Assembly (NCBI GenBank): GCA_028713995.1
Contig: JAQTNF010000004.1
Location: 17,563-81,562, forward strand
Reading direction: 5' to 3'
DNA length: 64,000 nucleotides
DNA from: Deltaproteobacteria bacterium
Lineage (GTDB): Bacteria > Myxococcota_A > Polyangia > JAAYKL01
Shown: positions 16,667 through 24,425 of the stretch, one piece after another
Position numbering within the stretch: the first letter of the stretch is position 1
How the letters are laid out: each line of letters starts with the position of its first letter
The notes under the pieces: generated by a model
What the model saw: the letters and a program-made list of their open reading frames with translations, nothing else
The model's database searches: none
Told to the model about the DNA's origin: nothing
Position numbers and translations under genes: made by a program

Positions 16667-18055
16667 TCACGCATTCGAGACACTGGGAATTCCCGAAGCG
16701 TATCCCCCGCTCCCACTTCGCAGACCGAGCACCCCTTCGGCGACCAATTCCTGCTCCACCCATCGTCCCGCTTCGCGGATGGCCCGTAGTAGATCAACGC
16801 CCACCTCTGCCGGCGACATAGTGACCAGCGACCGGATCTCTTCACTCTCACTTTCCGTAAGTGGTAACCCTTCATTCACAAAACGCTGAAAGATCGCGAC
16901 GTCCATCCACAACGGGTCGATGGCCAGGCCGCTTCGCCGGCGCAGGCTGCGCAGGATGAGCACGCCGAAACGATCGAGGTCTCCCCAGTGCACGATGGGC
17001 ACCGAGGGCGCCGCACTGGCCAGCAGGCCGAGCAGCCGCACGACCGCCCAGTTGGCCTGTCCCTCACTCAGGAGAACTATCTCGTCTCGACCGCTTGCGC
17101 GCAGCCACTCGATGTAGTCGTTGAATGTTGTCTCGTTCTCTATGCTGACTACCCGCTCGGCGCGCATGTCTGCGACCTGAGCGTCCCGGAGGTGAAGCAA
17201 CAGCAGTCTGCACGGCTCGCCGAGGTCATGGTGAGCAGATGGCGCATCGATCCTCCGTCCATGTTTCTGAAGGATGAAACGCCCGTAGCAAAGGACGTCG
17301 ATCGGCGTCTCGTTGCGGAACACGCCCAGGCATTCGAGTGCGAGGCGCCTGCGGTCGCCGGGTTCTCGAAGACCCTCTGCATCCACCTTCTCGACGAGGC
17401 CGGGGACATAGCGTAGCAGGGCGTCGGCGACTCGCACGTACCGCCGGTCGCCCGCTCGCAGGCCCTTCGTCGATCCCGTGGCGCGCCGTGCGAAGTTGGC
17501 GAGACGCACAGGTTGTTCGTTCTTCTCGGCCAGCTCCATGCAACGAGCCGCTACCGCCAGCTCCCGCTCAACGCGTGCGAGCCCATCGTCGCGAGCAAGA
17601 GCGAACATCTCGCCCCGGCAGCCAGCGAGCTTCTCGGCCTCGGTCATCAGGAATGCCGCCGCGGCGCCAGCGTGTTGTGCAGCCAGTTCCGACGCCCGGC
17701 TGGCAGCCTGCTCCGCGAGACTCGCGTTCTCCGCGCGCAGGTTCCTCGGCGGGCGACCCGCTGCCGCGTACAGGACCTCGGACAGCCCCGGTGATCCTTC
17801 GCTCCGCAGCCGCTCGTCGGCTCGTGCCAGATCCAGACGAACGCACATCTCTCTGTCATTCGAAGCACGCACCGCCGCCGCCGATAGTAAACGTACCGCT
17901 GCATCACGCTCCTCGCGGCTCCCGCAGCGCAGGATCATCTGCTTTGGAAGCGCGCCGCGCGAATCGCATCGGTCGAGGATCGCGGCCATGACGGTGCGAA
18001 GGGCGCCGTCGCGGGAAAGCTGGGCGCGCAGGCTCTCGACAGGTCCCTCCTTCAT
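16667..18055 (-). CDS. jetD: Wadjet JetD-like Toprim nuclease subunit
   Basis: This 462-residue protein has a helical N-terminal part and a C-terminal Toprim-like domain of the DUF2220 type. The acidic motifs are visible as VVSIENETTFNDY near residue 305 (catalytic Glu) and HWGDLDRFG near 357 (D-x-D). In Wadjet systems JetD is the nuclease that cleaves circular plasmid DNA handled by the JetABC condensin-like machine. The ATG overlaps the jetC stop by 4 bp (ATGA). The neighbouring jetC, jetB and jetA genes support the assignment. The DUF2220-like Toprim signature is of the kind I associate with type I rather than type II JetD. Confidence 0.85.
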   Translation of the reverse strand: MKEGPVESLRAQLSRDGALRTVMAAILDRCDSRGALPKQMILRCGSREERDAAVRLLSAAAVRASNDREMCVRLDLARADERLRSEGSPGLSEVLYAAAGRPPRNLRAENASLAEQAASRASELAAQHAGAAAAFLMTEAEKLAGCRGEMFALARDDGLARVERELAVAARCMELAEKNEQPVRLANFARRATGSTKGLRAGDRRYVRVADALLRYVPGLVEKVDAEGLREPGDRRRLALECLGVFRNETPIDVLCYGRFILQKHGRRIDAPSAHHDLGEPCRLLLLHLRDAQVADMRAERVVSIENETTFNDYIEWLRASGRDEIVLLSEGQANWAVVRLLGLLASAAPSVPIVHWGDLDRFGVLILRSLRRRSGLAIDPLWMDVAIFQRFVNEGLPLTESESEEIRSLVTMSPAEVGVDLLRAIREAGRWVEQELVAEGVLGLRSGSGGYASGIPSVSNA

Positions 18056-21000
18056 CTGCGCTCCTTCCCGCTCACGCTGTCGGCCTCTGGGGCTTGGGGC
18101 TTCGCTTCAAGAGTGACGTCCTTCGCGCGCGTCACCCCCAGTACAAGGTCGGCCTCGTCCGGTTCGGCCTGTCGCTCGAAGAGGCTGGCCTGCGCCGCTG
18201 GCCGCTCCCAGTGGTAGTCGCTTACGAAGATGTCCTGCTCCGCAGTCTTCTCGATGAACAGCGTGCTCGAGGCTGCGAGCGCCGGTGTCATGCCGTCGAG
18301 CTCCGGGGTCGCGACGATGAGGTTCACCCCGGCCCGGTCGGCGAACTGCATCAGGACTTCGCGGCGCCCCGCATCGATTCCGAGAAAGGCCTCGTCGAGG
18401 AGGAGAAGGCGGAGCCTGGCGTCCGTCCGGTCGTAGAGCAGGGACGCAACGGCCAGGACGAGAAGGTAGGTCGGAACCGCCTGCTCCCCCGTCGAGCCGA
18501 AACGCAATCTCTGACGCGGAAGATCCTGGGCGGTTCCGTCGACACGGCTCTGGACCTGGAGCACATACTCGAACCACCTACGGTAGTCGAGAATCTCGGG
18601 CACCTCCCCCTCGCGTGTGTGCCGCAGCTCGTCAAGCCTGGCCTGGAAGAAATCGCGTAGCTCCTCTCGGAGCGCCGGCTGAAGCACAGATTGCTCGCGC
18701 AGGAGGTCGAGCAACCTCTGGAACTCAGGTCGCTGCCGCAGAGAGAACTGGAAGCGGCTCGTCCCAAAACGCAGATCGGAGGCGAGGCGGTTGATTCCCT
18801 GGATCGTGTCTCGCAGCTCGCGCACCTGCCCCTGGAACCGGCGCACCAGCCCTGCCATCACCACCCGTTCGAGGAGATCGCGGGTCTGGTCGTCGAGCGC
18901 CGTCTGCAGTGAGCGGACCTCCGTCTCGCGCTGCTCATAGACCTCCTCGACGGGACGACTGGCTTGATCGCGGATCTCGCGGTCGACCTCGTTGACTCGA
19001 AAAGCGTACTTCTGCCAGAGGCGCTCGTTGCGGATCCCATCCGACGAATCGAGCCACTGGAACGCGCGGGCTCTCATGCGATCCGCCTCGCCGATGAGAT
19101 CCGCGACGTTCTCGGCGCGGATCTGATTGCCGCGCATGGTGCGGAAGACGTAGTCATCGAGGTCCGCGCGGTAGCGAGGCTCCACCAGAGGCAGCAGGAC
19201 GTCGCTTCTCCGCTTCGCTTCCCCGGAAGACGCCTGCAGGGCCTCGGCCGCTGCCTGCTCGTCGGAAGTCCGTTCTTCTGACGCGGTCCGGGCACGGCTC
19301 GCGTCCCCGATCGCCCTCCTTTCCTCTTTCTGGGCTCGCTCCAGTTCCGCCTCCGTTCGACCGATTCGGTTTCGCAGGTCCGAGACGCCTGCGCTCGCGA
19401 CAGCAGCCTGGATTTCTCCGAGGCGAGACTGGAGCCGGGAAAGCCTGTCGGTTGCCCGGGTGACCCGCTCGTCAGTTTCATGCTTCGCCGCCTCGCACTC
19501 CTTGGCTCGGCCGCGTGCGCGCTCCACCGCAGCTGCGGCACCGAGAAGCACACCGGCCCCGCACGCCCCCAGGAGCCCGAGCGCTTGGCGGCAGGCACTC
19601 GCGGTCGTACGCAGCGCCGACGCTTCGCCTTCCGCGCGCTTTGCGTCGGCAAGGAGCTGGTCTGCCTGGGCGCGAAGGCGGGTCTCTTCCTCGGCAGCCG
19701 CCCTGGCACGGGCCTCGGCACCGAGAAACCTGGGCGCCGCCGGCTCGACGCGCGAGTTGGCGCCATGTTCGTACATCAGCCCGTCCGCCCAGACGGCGCG
19801 CTCGGCATCTGCGCGCGACTCGCCTGCGACAAGGATGCGAACGTCCCCTGCCACGCGCTCGAGATAGGTCCTTGCGACCTGCGCGAGCGCGGAGTCCTCG
19901 GCATCGATCAGCACGCCCGGCAAAGACCCACTGACCGGACGCGCGACATCGCCGCCCGCAAACTCCGAGGGGTCGACCACCTCGACCCCGCCGGCGTGGG
20001 CGATGACGCGAGCGCGCGCCTCGGCGTGCTGTTCCGGCGGAACCACGATCGCGCCAAGAACGCGTGGTCCCACCATGCACTCAATACCGGAGCCGAGAAG
20101 CTCGGTTACTTCGCTTCCGAGCGCGAACAGCCGGTAGAGCGGAACCGCCCTGTCCGCGTGGATGGCCAGCTCGGACAGCAGCTCACCATAGTCGGGAAGA
20201 TCCGGTAGGACCTCTGCACGCCGCCGAACCTCATCGGCCTTGCTCGATGCGGCCTCAGCCTCTGCCTGCAATCGCCTCACCTCGCGCTCGGCCACCGCCG
20301 CGCGTTCCGCAGCTTGATCGCGGGCAACTCCGAATCCGCCGCGGAGGGCAGACAGAGGTTTCTCGATTTCACCACTGCTCGGCACCGCCTCGGGCTCCAG
20401 CGCGCCGATGACGTCCACAAGATGCCCAACCGCAAGCACGGTCTGTTCATCCAGGTAGTCGCGGGCGGTCTCGGAGATGACCCGAAGCGCTTCGACAGCG
20501 TCCGCCTTGTCCCTGTCCAGTCTCCCTTCCGCTTCGGAGGCGTCCTTGTACGCCCGGTCCCGCTCAGCCTCACGTGAGACAAGGTCGGTCCTGGCGCGGG
20601 CAAGCTCTGCCTTCTCTTCTGCGACGTCGCGGTGGACCTCCTCCTCCCGTGCGAGCAGTGCTGCTCCCTCGCTCGCGCGAAGCGCGCGGAGAGCTGCGTC
20701 GCATGAAGCTACGTTGTTGGCGGCCGCCTCTCTTGCCTTCTCGGCCTGCTCGGCATCTTCCCTGGCCTTCTCGGCCTTCCCGCGGACGTCCTCGTAGATT
20801 CCCGCTGCCCGCCTCCTCGCGAACTCCGCCCCGACGAACTCGTAGCGCGCGATCTTCTCAGTCTCGCGCCTTGTTTCCTGGAGCTTGTCGATCACCAGTC
20901 GCAAAACTCCGAGCTCCGCGTCGAGATCCGCCAGATCGGAGCCAATCCCCTCGATGGCTCGAAGCGCCGAGCGGACCTCCTCGAACTCCGATTCCGCGGG

Positions 21001-21675
21001 TGGCGGCAGCAACCCGACGAAGAGGTCGTCGAGGTTGCGCGCCCGAGCCACCATCTCGCGGTACGCCTTGCCCGCGGTGATCAGCTCCAGGCCACGGGCA
21101 TAGGCATCGCGATCCTTGAATAGGAGCTGAGCGAGCGCCGTGCGGTATCTGCCCTTGTCGAGCACGGCTCCGCGCCCCAGGCGCTCCTCGAGCTCCTGGC
21201 GGTCGAGCGGGCGGTGCCGGACAGCGCCCTTGCTGTCCATCTCTTCAGTGCACAGACCGACCTCCTCGATGGTCCGGCCGCGCGCGACGAATCCCCACAC
21301 ATCCGGCTGGGCATCGAGCGAGGTAACAAAGGCGCCGGCACCGAAGGTGTGGCTGGCTCCTGACCCGTCTCCGATCTCGAGGACCGCGTACATCACCGAT
21401 GGTCCTCGCTGCGCCACGTCGCGCTCGAGGTCATAGCGGAGCACGATGCTCGCGAGGTTCCGTCCCGCTTCCGTCCGCGGGCCGAAGCGCGCAGCCGCGT
21501 TGAACTCCATATCGACGCCGGCCGAAAGCGCGAAGTGCACGGCGTCGAGGACCGTGGTCTTGCCGCTCTGGTTGTCGCCGACGAGGAAGAGGTTCTTGCG
21601 AACAGGCAGCGTCTCGTCCACGAAGTTGTGGAAGTTGATAAGCCGGATGCGCTGGACGTGGAAGGGATTGTTCAC
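18052..21675 (-). CDS. jetC: Wadjet JetC-like SMC/MukB-type ATPase
   Basis: This SMC-like ATPase of about 1,207 residues starts at GTG 21675, which overlaps the jetB stop (GTGA); the track's 1,304-residue form adds a shadow N-terminus. Walker A is GDNQSGKTTVLDAVHFAL near residue 35, preceded by IRLINFHNFVD. The middle 800 residues are charged coiled coil with a less coiled hinge-like part. The C-terminal head has the signature-like GSTGEQAVPTYL and Walker B LLLLDEAFLGID. In Wadjet this is the motor that extrudes DNA loops to sense small circular plasmids. Overlaps with jetB and jetD indicate obligate co-expression. Confidence 0.88.
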   Translation of the reverse strand: MNNPFHVQRIRLINFHNFVDETLPVRKNLFLVGDNQSGKTTVLDAVHFALSAGVDMEFNAAARFGPRTEAGRNLASIVLRYDLERDVAQRGPSVMYAVLEIGDGSGASHTFGAGAFVTSLDAQPDVWGFVARGRTIEEVGLCTEEMDSKGAVRHRPLDRQELEERLGRGAVLDKGRYRTALAQLLFKDRDAYARGLELITAGKAYREMVARARNLDDLFVGLLPPPAESEFEEVRSALRAIEGIGSDLADLDAELGVLRLVIDKLQETRRETEKIARYEFVGAEFARRRAAGIYEDVRGKAEKAREDAEQAEKAREAAANNVASCDAALRALRASEGAALLAREEEVHRDVAEEKAELARARTDLVSREAERDRAYKDASEAEGRLDRDKADAVEALRVISETARDYLDEQTVLAVGHLVDVIGALEPEAVPSSGEIEKPLSALRGGFGVARDQAAERAAVAEREVRRLQAEAEAASSKADEVRRRAEVLPDLPDYGELLSELAIHADRAVPLYRLFALGSEVTELLGSGIECMVGPRVLGAIVVPPEQHAEARARVIAHAGGVEVVDPSEFAGGDVARPVSGSLPGVLIDAEDSALAQVARTYLERVAGDVRILVAGESRADAERAVWADGLMYEHGANSRVEPAAPRFLGAEARARAAAEEETRLRAQADQLLADAKRAEGEASALRTTASACRQALGLLGACGAGVLLGAAAAVERARGRAKECEAAKHETDERVTRATDRLSRLQSRLGEIQAAVASAGVSDLRNRIGRTEAELERAQKEERRAIGDASRARTASEERTSDEQAAAEALQASSGEAKRRSDVLLPLVEPRYRADLDDYVFRTMRGNQIRAENVADLIGEADRMRARAFQWLDSSDGIRNERLWQKYAFRVNEVDREIRDQASRPVEEVYEQRETEVRSLQTALDDQTRDLLERVVMAGLVRRFQGQVRELRDTIQGINRLASDLRFGTSRFQFSLRQRPEFQRLLDLLREQSVLQPALREELRDFFQARLDELRHTREGEVPEILDYRRWFEYVLQVQSRVDGTAQDLPRQRLRFGSTGEQAVPTYLLVLAVASLLYDRTDARLRLLLLDEAFLGIDAGRREVLMQFADRAGVNLIVATPELDGMTPALAASSTLFIEKTAEQDIFVSDYHWERPAAQASLFERQAEPDEADLVLGVTRAKDVTLEAKPQAPEADSVSGKERR

Positions 21676-22430
21676 GGCTCCGTCTTCTCTCGCTCGGTTT
21701 CCGTGTCGGCATTGGCTGCGTTGATCTGAGTCTCGTCGGCGGAAGAGCTCCGATATGCCCGGAGCACGACGCTGCGAGCCGCCAGCGAAGGGTCGTAGCA
21801 GCGAATCCCTGGCAAGAACTCGTATAGCAAGTGCTCCGCCATCCCGGCAGGCAGCTCCTCTCCCGCCTCGATCTGCTTCTTGTCTAGCAGCCGCACGAAC
21901 CGATGCCGCTCGAGCTGTTCGAACAAGGGCCGGGTCGCCTCGAAGATCCGCGCCTCCGGCGGGCATCCCTCGCCGAGCTCCTCGCGGAAGCGACGAAGGG
22001 CGAAGGTCACGAAGTCCGCCAGCAGGAACCGCAGATTACGATCCTCATCAGGCGTGACCCCCTGGCGCTGCCCCTCCTCCTCGTGGAACTCGAGCAGGAG
22101 GGCGAACAGCAAGCACTCATCCCGGCGGCGCAAGTCGAAGAGCGCGCGCTGCGACGGCCGCAGGGCCTCGTTGTACTGGCGCTCTTTGAGCAGGCGCGCG
22201 CACTGCCGGTCCACGTGGAGCCGCCAGCCGAAGTAGCCCTCGAACAGCTCGCGGAAGGCGGCTTGGTTGCGGCGCAGGAAGAAGAACAGATCGGCGTCGT
22301 CTTCCCGGTAGAAGAACGTGGACTCGGTGAGGACGTTGAGCACAGCCCGGACGCGCTCTCGTCCACGCCGGTCGAGCGCCAGAGCGTGAAGCTCCGTCCC
22401 TTCCTGCTCGGCGGGTCGTTCGTCAGCCAT
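21672..22430 (-). CDS. jetB: Wadjet JetB-like subunit
   Basis: This 252-residue protein starts at the ATG at 22430, which has GGAG 6 bp upstream and overlaps the jetA stop by 8 bp; the track start at 22571 would overlap jetA by 149 bp. The helical N-terminus contains RAVLNVLTESTFFYRED, FFLRRNQAAFRELFEGYFGWRLHVDRQCARLLKE, a pattern like DUF2398/DUF4194-type winged-helix JetB (MukE-like) proteins. It would bridge the JetC heads with JetA. Position between jetA and jetC matches canonical gene order. Confidence 0.78.
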   Translation of the reverse strand: MADERPAEQEGTELHALALDRRGRERVRAVLNVLTESTFFYREDDADLFFFLRRNQAAFRELFEGYFGWRLHVDRQCARLLKERQYNEALRPSQRALFDLRRRDECLLFALLLEFHEEEGQRQGVTPDEDRNLRFLLADFVTFALRRFREELGEGCPPEARIFEATRPLFEQLERHRFVRLLDKKQIEAGEELPAGMAEHLLYEFLPGIRCYDPSLAARSVVLRAYRSSSADETQINAANADTETEREKTEP

Positions 22431-23985
22431 GGCGTGCTCCGCCTCCTGCTCGGGCGAAGAGAAGGTCCGGCGCGTCCAGGCAACCATCCGGCAAGGCGAA
22501 GCGGGCTCTGGCGGCCGGCGCCCCGTCCTTTGCGGGTCGGCTGATGCGATAGGTGAGCAGTTTCCTTGCACGTCCAGAACGAAGCTCGTGCACCTTCACC
22601 GCGTCGAGCAGCGATCTGAAGTCGCCCATCCCCTCGAAGGCGGCCTTGCCGAGAGAGGCTTGCCACCCACCCCGCAGGATCTTCTCATCCACGAATCGAC
22701 CGAGTTCGAGCAACCTGAGCCGCTCGAGCGCCCGTGACTGCACCGGAGTGCCGCGCTTGTTCGAGAGGCACTCGCCTCGATGCGCCGTCCTCCTAATCTC
22801 GTAGCGTTTGGCCGGTCGCGGGAGCGAGGAGCGCTCGTCCGGCGTCCCGCAACGACGGTCCGTGACGACGTGCGCCGATGCGAACAGACCGTTGATCCAG
22901 GCGGTGACCGCCTCCACGTCGTCGTCCCCGATACGTGCCATCTCCCGAGACCGGTCGCGCAGCGTCTCGATGCGGATGTTGCGGCTGCGCACATTCTCCA
23001 CGTGCTTGTGGACGCGCCGCACCACGTCCCTGGCCGAGCCATGCACGCGTTCGAGCAGCGACTCGAAGCGGCCACCGGGCGCGAAGAATGGGACCAGTTC
23101 GCCGACGATCTGGCGAACGTCGCGAACGGTGGAAGGGGCTCCGCCCCCGGCGACGAGCGGGTCCTCGCGCAGCCGACGTTCTACGTGGTCGTGGGAGCGA
23201 GCAAGGACGGCCGAGAGCGCCGGCCGCAGGAGCTTGCGCGCAGTCCGGTGCATCGTCCTCGCGCGCTCTGTCGCCTCTGCCACGTAGTCCTCGACGTACC
23301 GTTCCAGCCGGTCCACCACTTCGGCCAGAGTCTCCAGACGAAATGGGCTTACGGTGAAGCCCACGAGCGCCGCGTCGAACGCCGCCAGCTCGCGCGCGGC
23401 ATCGTCGACCTTCCGGTCTACCTCCAGGCACAAATAGGCGAGGCGAAGGAGGTCGTCCGCAAGTGCAGGGTCTGGAGCATCGCCTTCGCCGGTCGGCTCC
23501 TTGGCGATCTTCTGGGCGAGTCGCAACGCCTCGGCGAGCCGCTCGCCTGCATCGCGCAGCAGGTGGCGGCCTCGGTCCGAGAGCGCGGCAAGGGCGGCGC
23601 GGGAACGGCTTTCGAGGAACTCAAGGATCGCCACGGTCTCGTCGTCGAGCCGGCAGAGGAATTTCTGCAGGCTGCGGTCGGCGAGCGTCTCGATCCGGCG
23701 CGGCTCCAGGCGCCGCGGGGCCAGGTTGCCCCAGTCCTCGAGCTGCTTGACGTCGCTCCGGAACGCATCCGGAGAGTATGGGCCCGGCTCCACCGTCGGA
23801 GCTACGCCGAGAGCCTCGATCATCAGGTCGTCGTAGTAAACCTCGATATCATGTGACCGTCGGTGGCCGAGGAGGACCCACAAGATCGCCGTGTAGGCCC
23901 GGCGCCGATCCGCGGTCAGAAAGCGCAACTTGTCGATCGGGATGGCCGCGATCAGGCTGTGCAGTTCTGCGTGCGCATCATGCAT
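22423..23985 (-). CDS. jetA: Wadjet JetA-like kleisin subunit
   Basis: This protein of about 520 residues is first in the Wadjet operon. The N-terminus (LRFLTADRRRAYTAILWVLLGHRR ... VKQLEDWGNL) resembles the DUF2397-type JetA winged helix, which often carries a WGNL motif. The long central part is helical and charged, as expected of a MukF-like kleisin. The ATG at 23985 has GAGG at 6 bp spacing; the GTG four codons earlier is the alternative. Combining a DUF2397-like JetA with a DUF2220-like JetD does not fit type I or II as I remember them, so the subtype is left open. Confidence 0.75.
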   Translation of the reverse strand: MHDAHAELHSLIAAIPIDKLRFLTADRRRAYTAILWVLLGHRRSHDIEVYYDDLMIEALGVAPTVEPGPYSPDAFRSDVKQLEDWGNLAPRRLEPRRIETLADRSLQKFLCRLDDETVAILEFLESRSRAALAALSDRGRHLLRDAGERLAEALRLAQKIAKEPTGEGDAPDPALADDLLRLAYLCLEVDRKVDDAARELAAFDAALVGFTVSPFRLETLAEVVDRLERYVEDYVAEATERARTMHRTARKLLRPALSAVLARSHDHVERRLREDPLVAGGGAPSTVRDVRQIVGELVPFFAPGGRFESLLERVHGSARDVVRRVHKHVENVRSRNIRIETLRDRSREMARIGDDDVEAVTAWINGLFASAHVVTDRRCGTPDERSSLPRPAKRYEIRRTAHRGECLSNKRGTPVQSRALERLRLLELGRFVDEKILRGGWQASLGKAAFEGMGDFRSLLDAVKVHELRSGRARKLLTYRISRPAKDGAPAARARFALPDGCLDAPDLLFARAGGGARHG

Positions 23986-24425
23986 ATGGCGCCTCACCGG
24001 TAGCCACCCGTTCGTCGCGCGAAAGAACGAAGCTAGGCGTTGCTCGCCACTGTTTTTGACGGTCCATTGACAATCCAGCGACTCGTGTTCGTTCTCAGTG
24101 TAAGACCTTCGAGAATAAATAGAAATTCATTCTCGTCCCTCTGCCTAGCCTCCACCAAGACTGCGAATGCGCCAAGGTCTACGCCGCTAGCTCATGTGCA
24201 CCCTCCCGAAAAGGTCACCGGTCGGCTCGTAGTCAACCACTGTCTCATCACGGCGCTATCGTCATGTGGAGCCGGCCGGTTCCAGTCGCCGTATCGGGTA
24301 GTGGTTGTGCTTCCAAAGCCCGGGTCCGGCTGCTAGATTGATCGCGTCTCGATGCGGCTGACAACACACCACGTCCCCGAACCGGGGTCGCGGTGTCGGC
24401 ACTTGTGGAAAGAGGCTGAAACACC
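23986..24425. other. Divergent regulatory region between Wadjet and helicase cluster
   Basis: This gene-free stretch of about 440 bp separates two divergent operons. Its left half is visibly A+T-richer than its surroundings. It contains one clear inverted repeat (24110-24135) and a smaller one, CCCCG-AAC-CGGGG, at 24375-24387 near the right gene. I see no convincing sigma-70 promoter, RNA gene or ORF with a ribosome site. Confidence 0.6.
24110..24135. promoter_or_regulatory. Inverted repeat, candidate operator
   Basis: CGAGAAT-N12-ATTCTCG forms 7-bp perfect arms. The spacer AAATAGAAATTC includes further partial symmetry. It sits near the centre of the shared divergent region, where a dimeric repressor could control both operons. 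No regulator gene is present in either operon. Confidence 0.45.
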
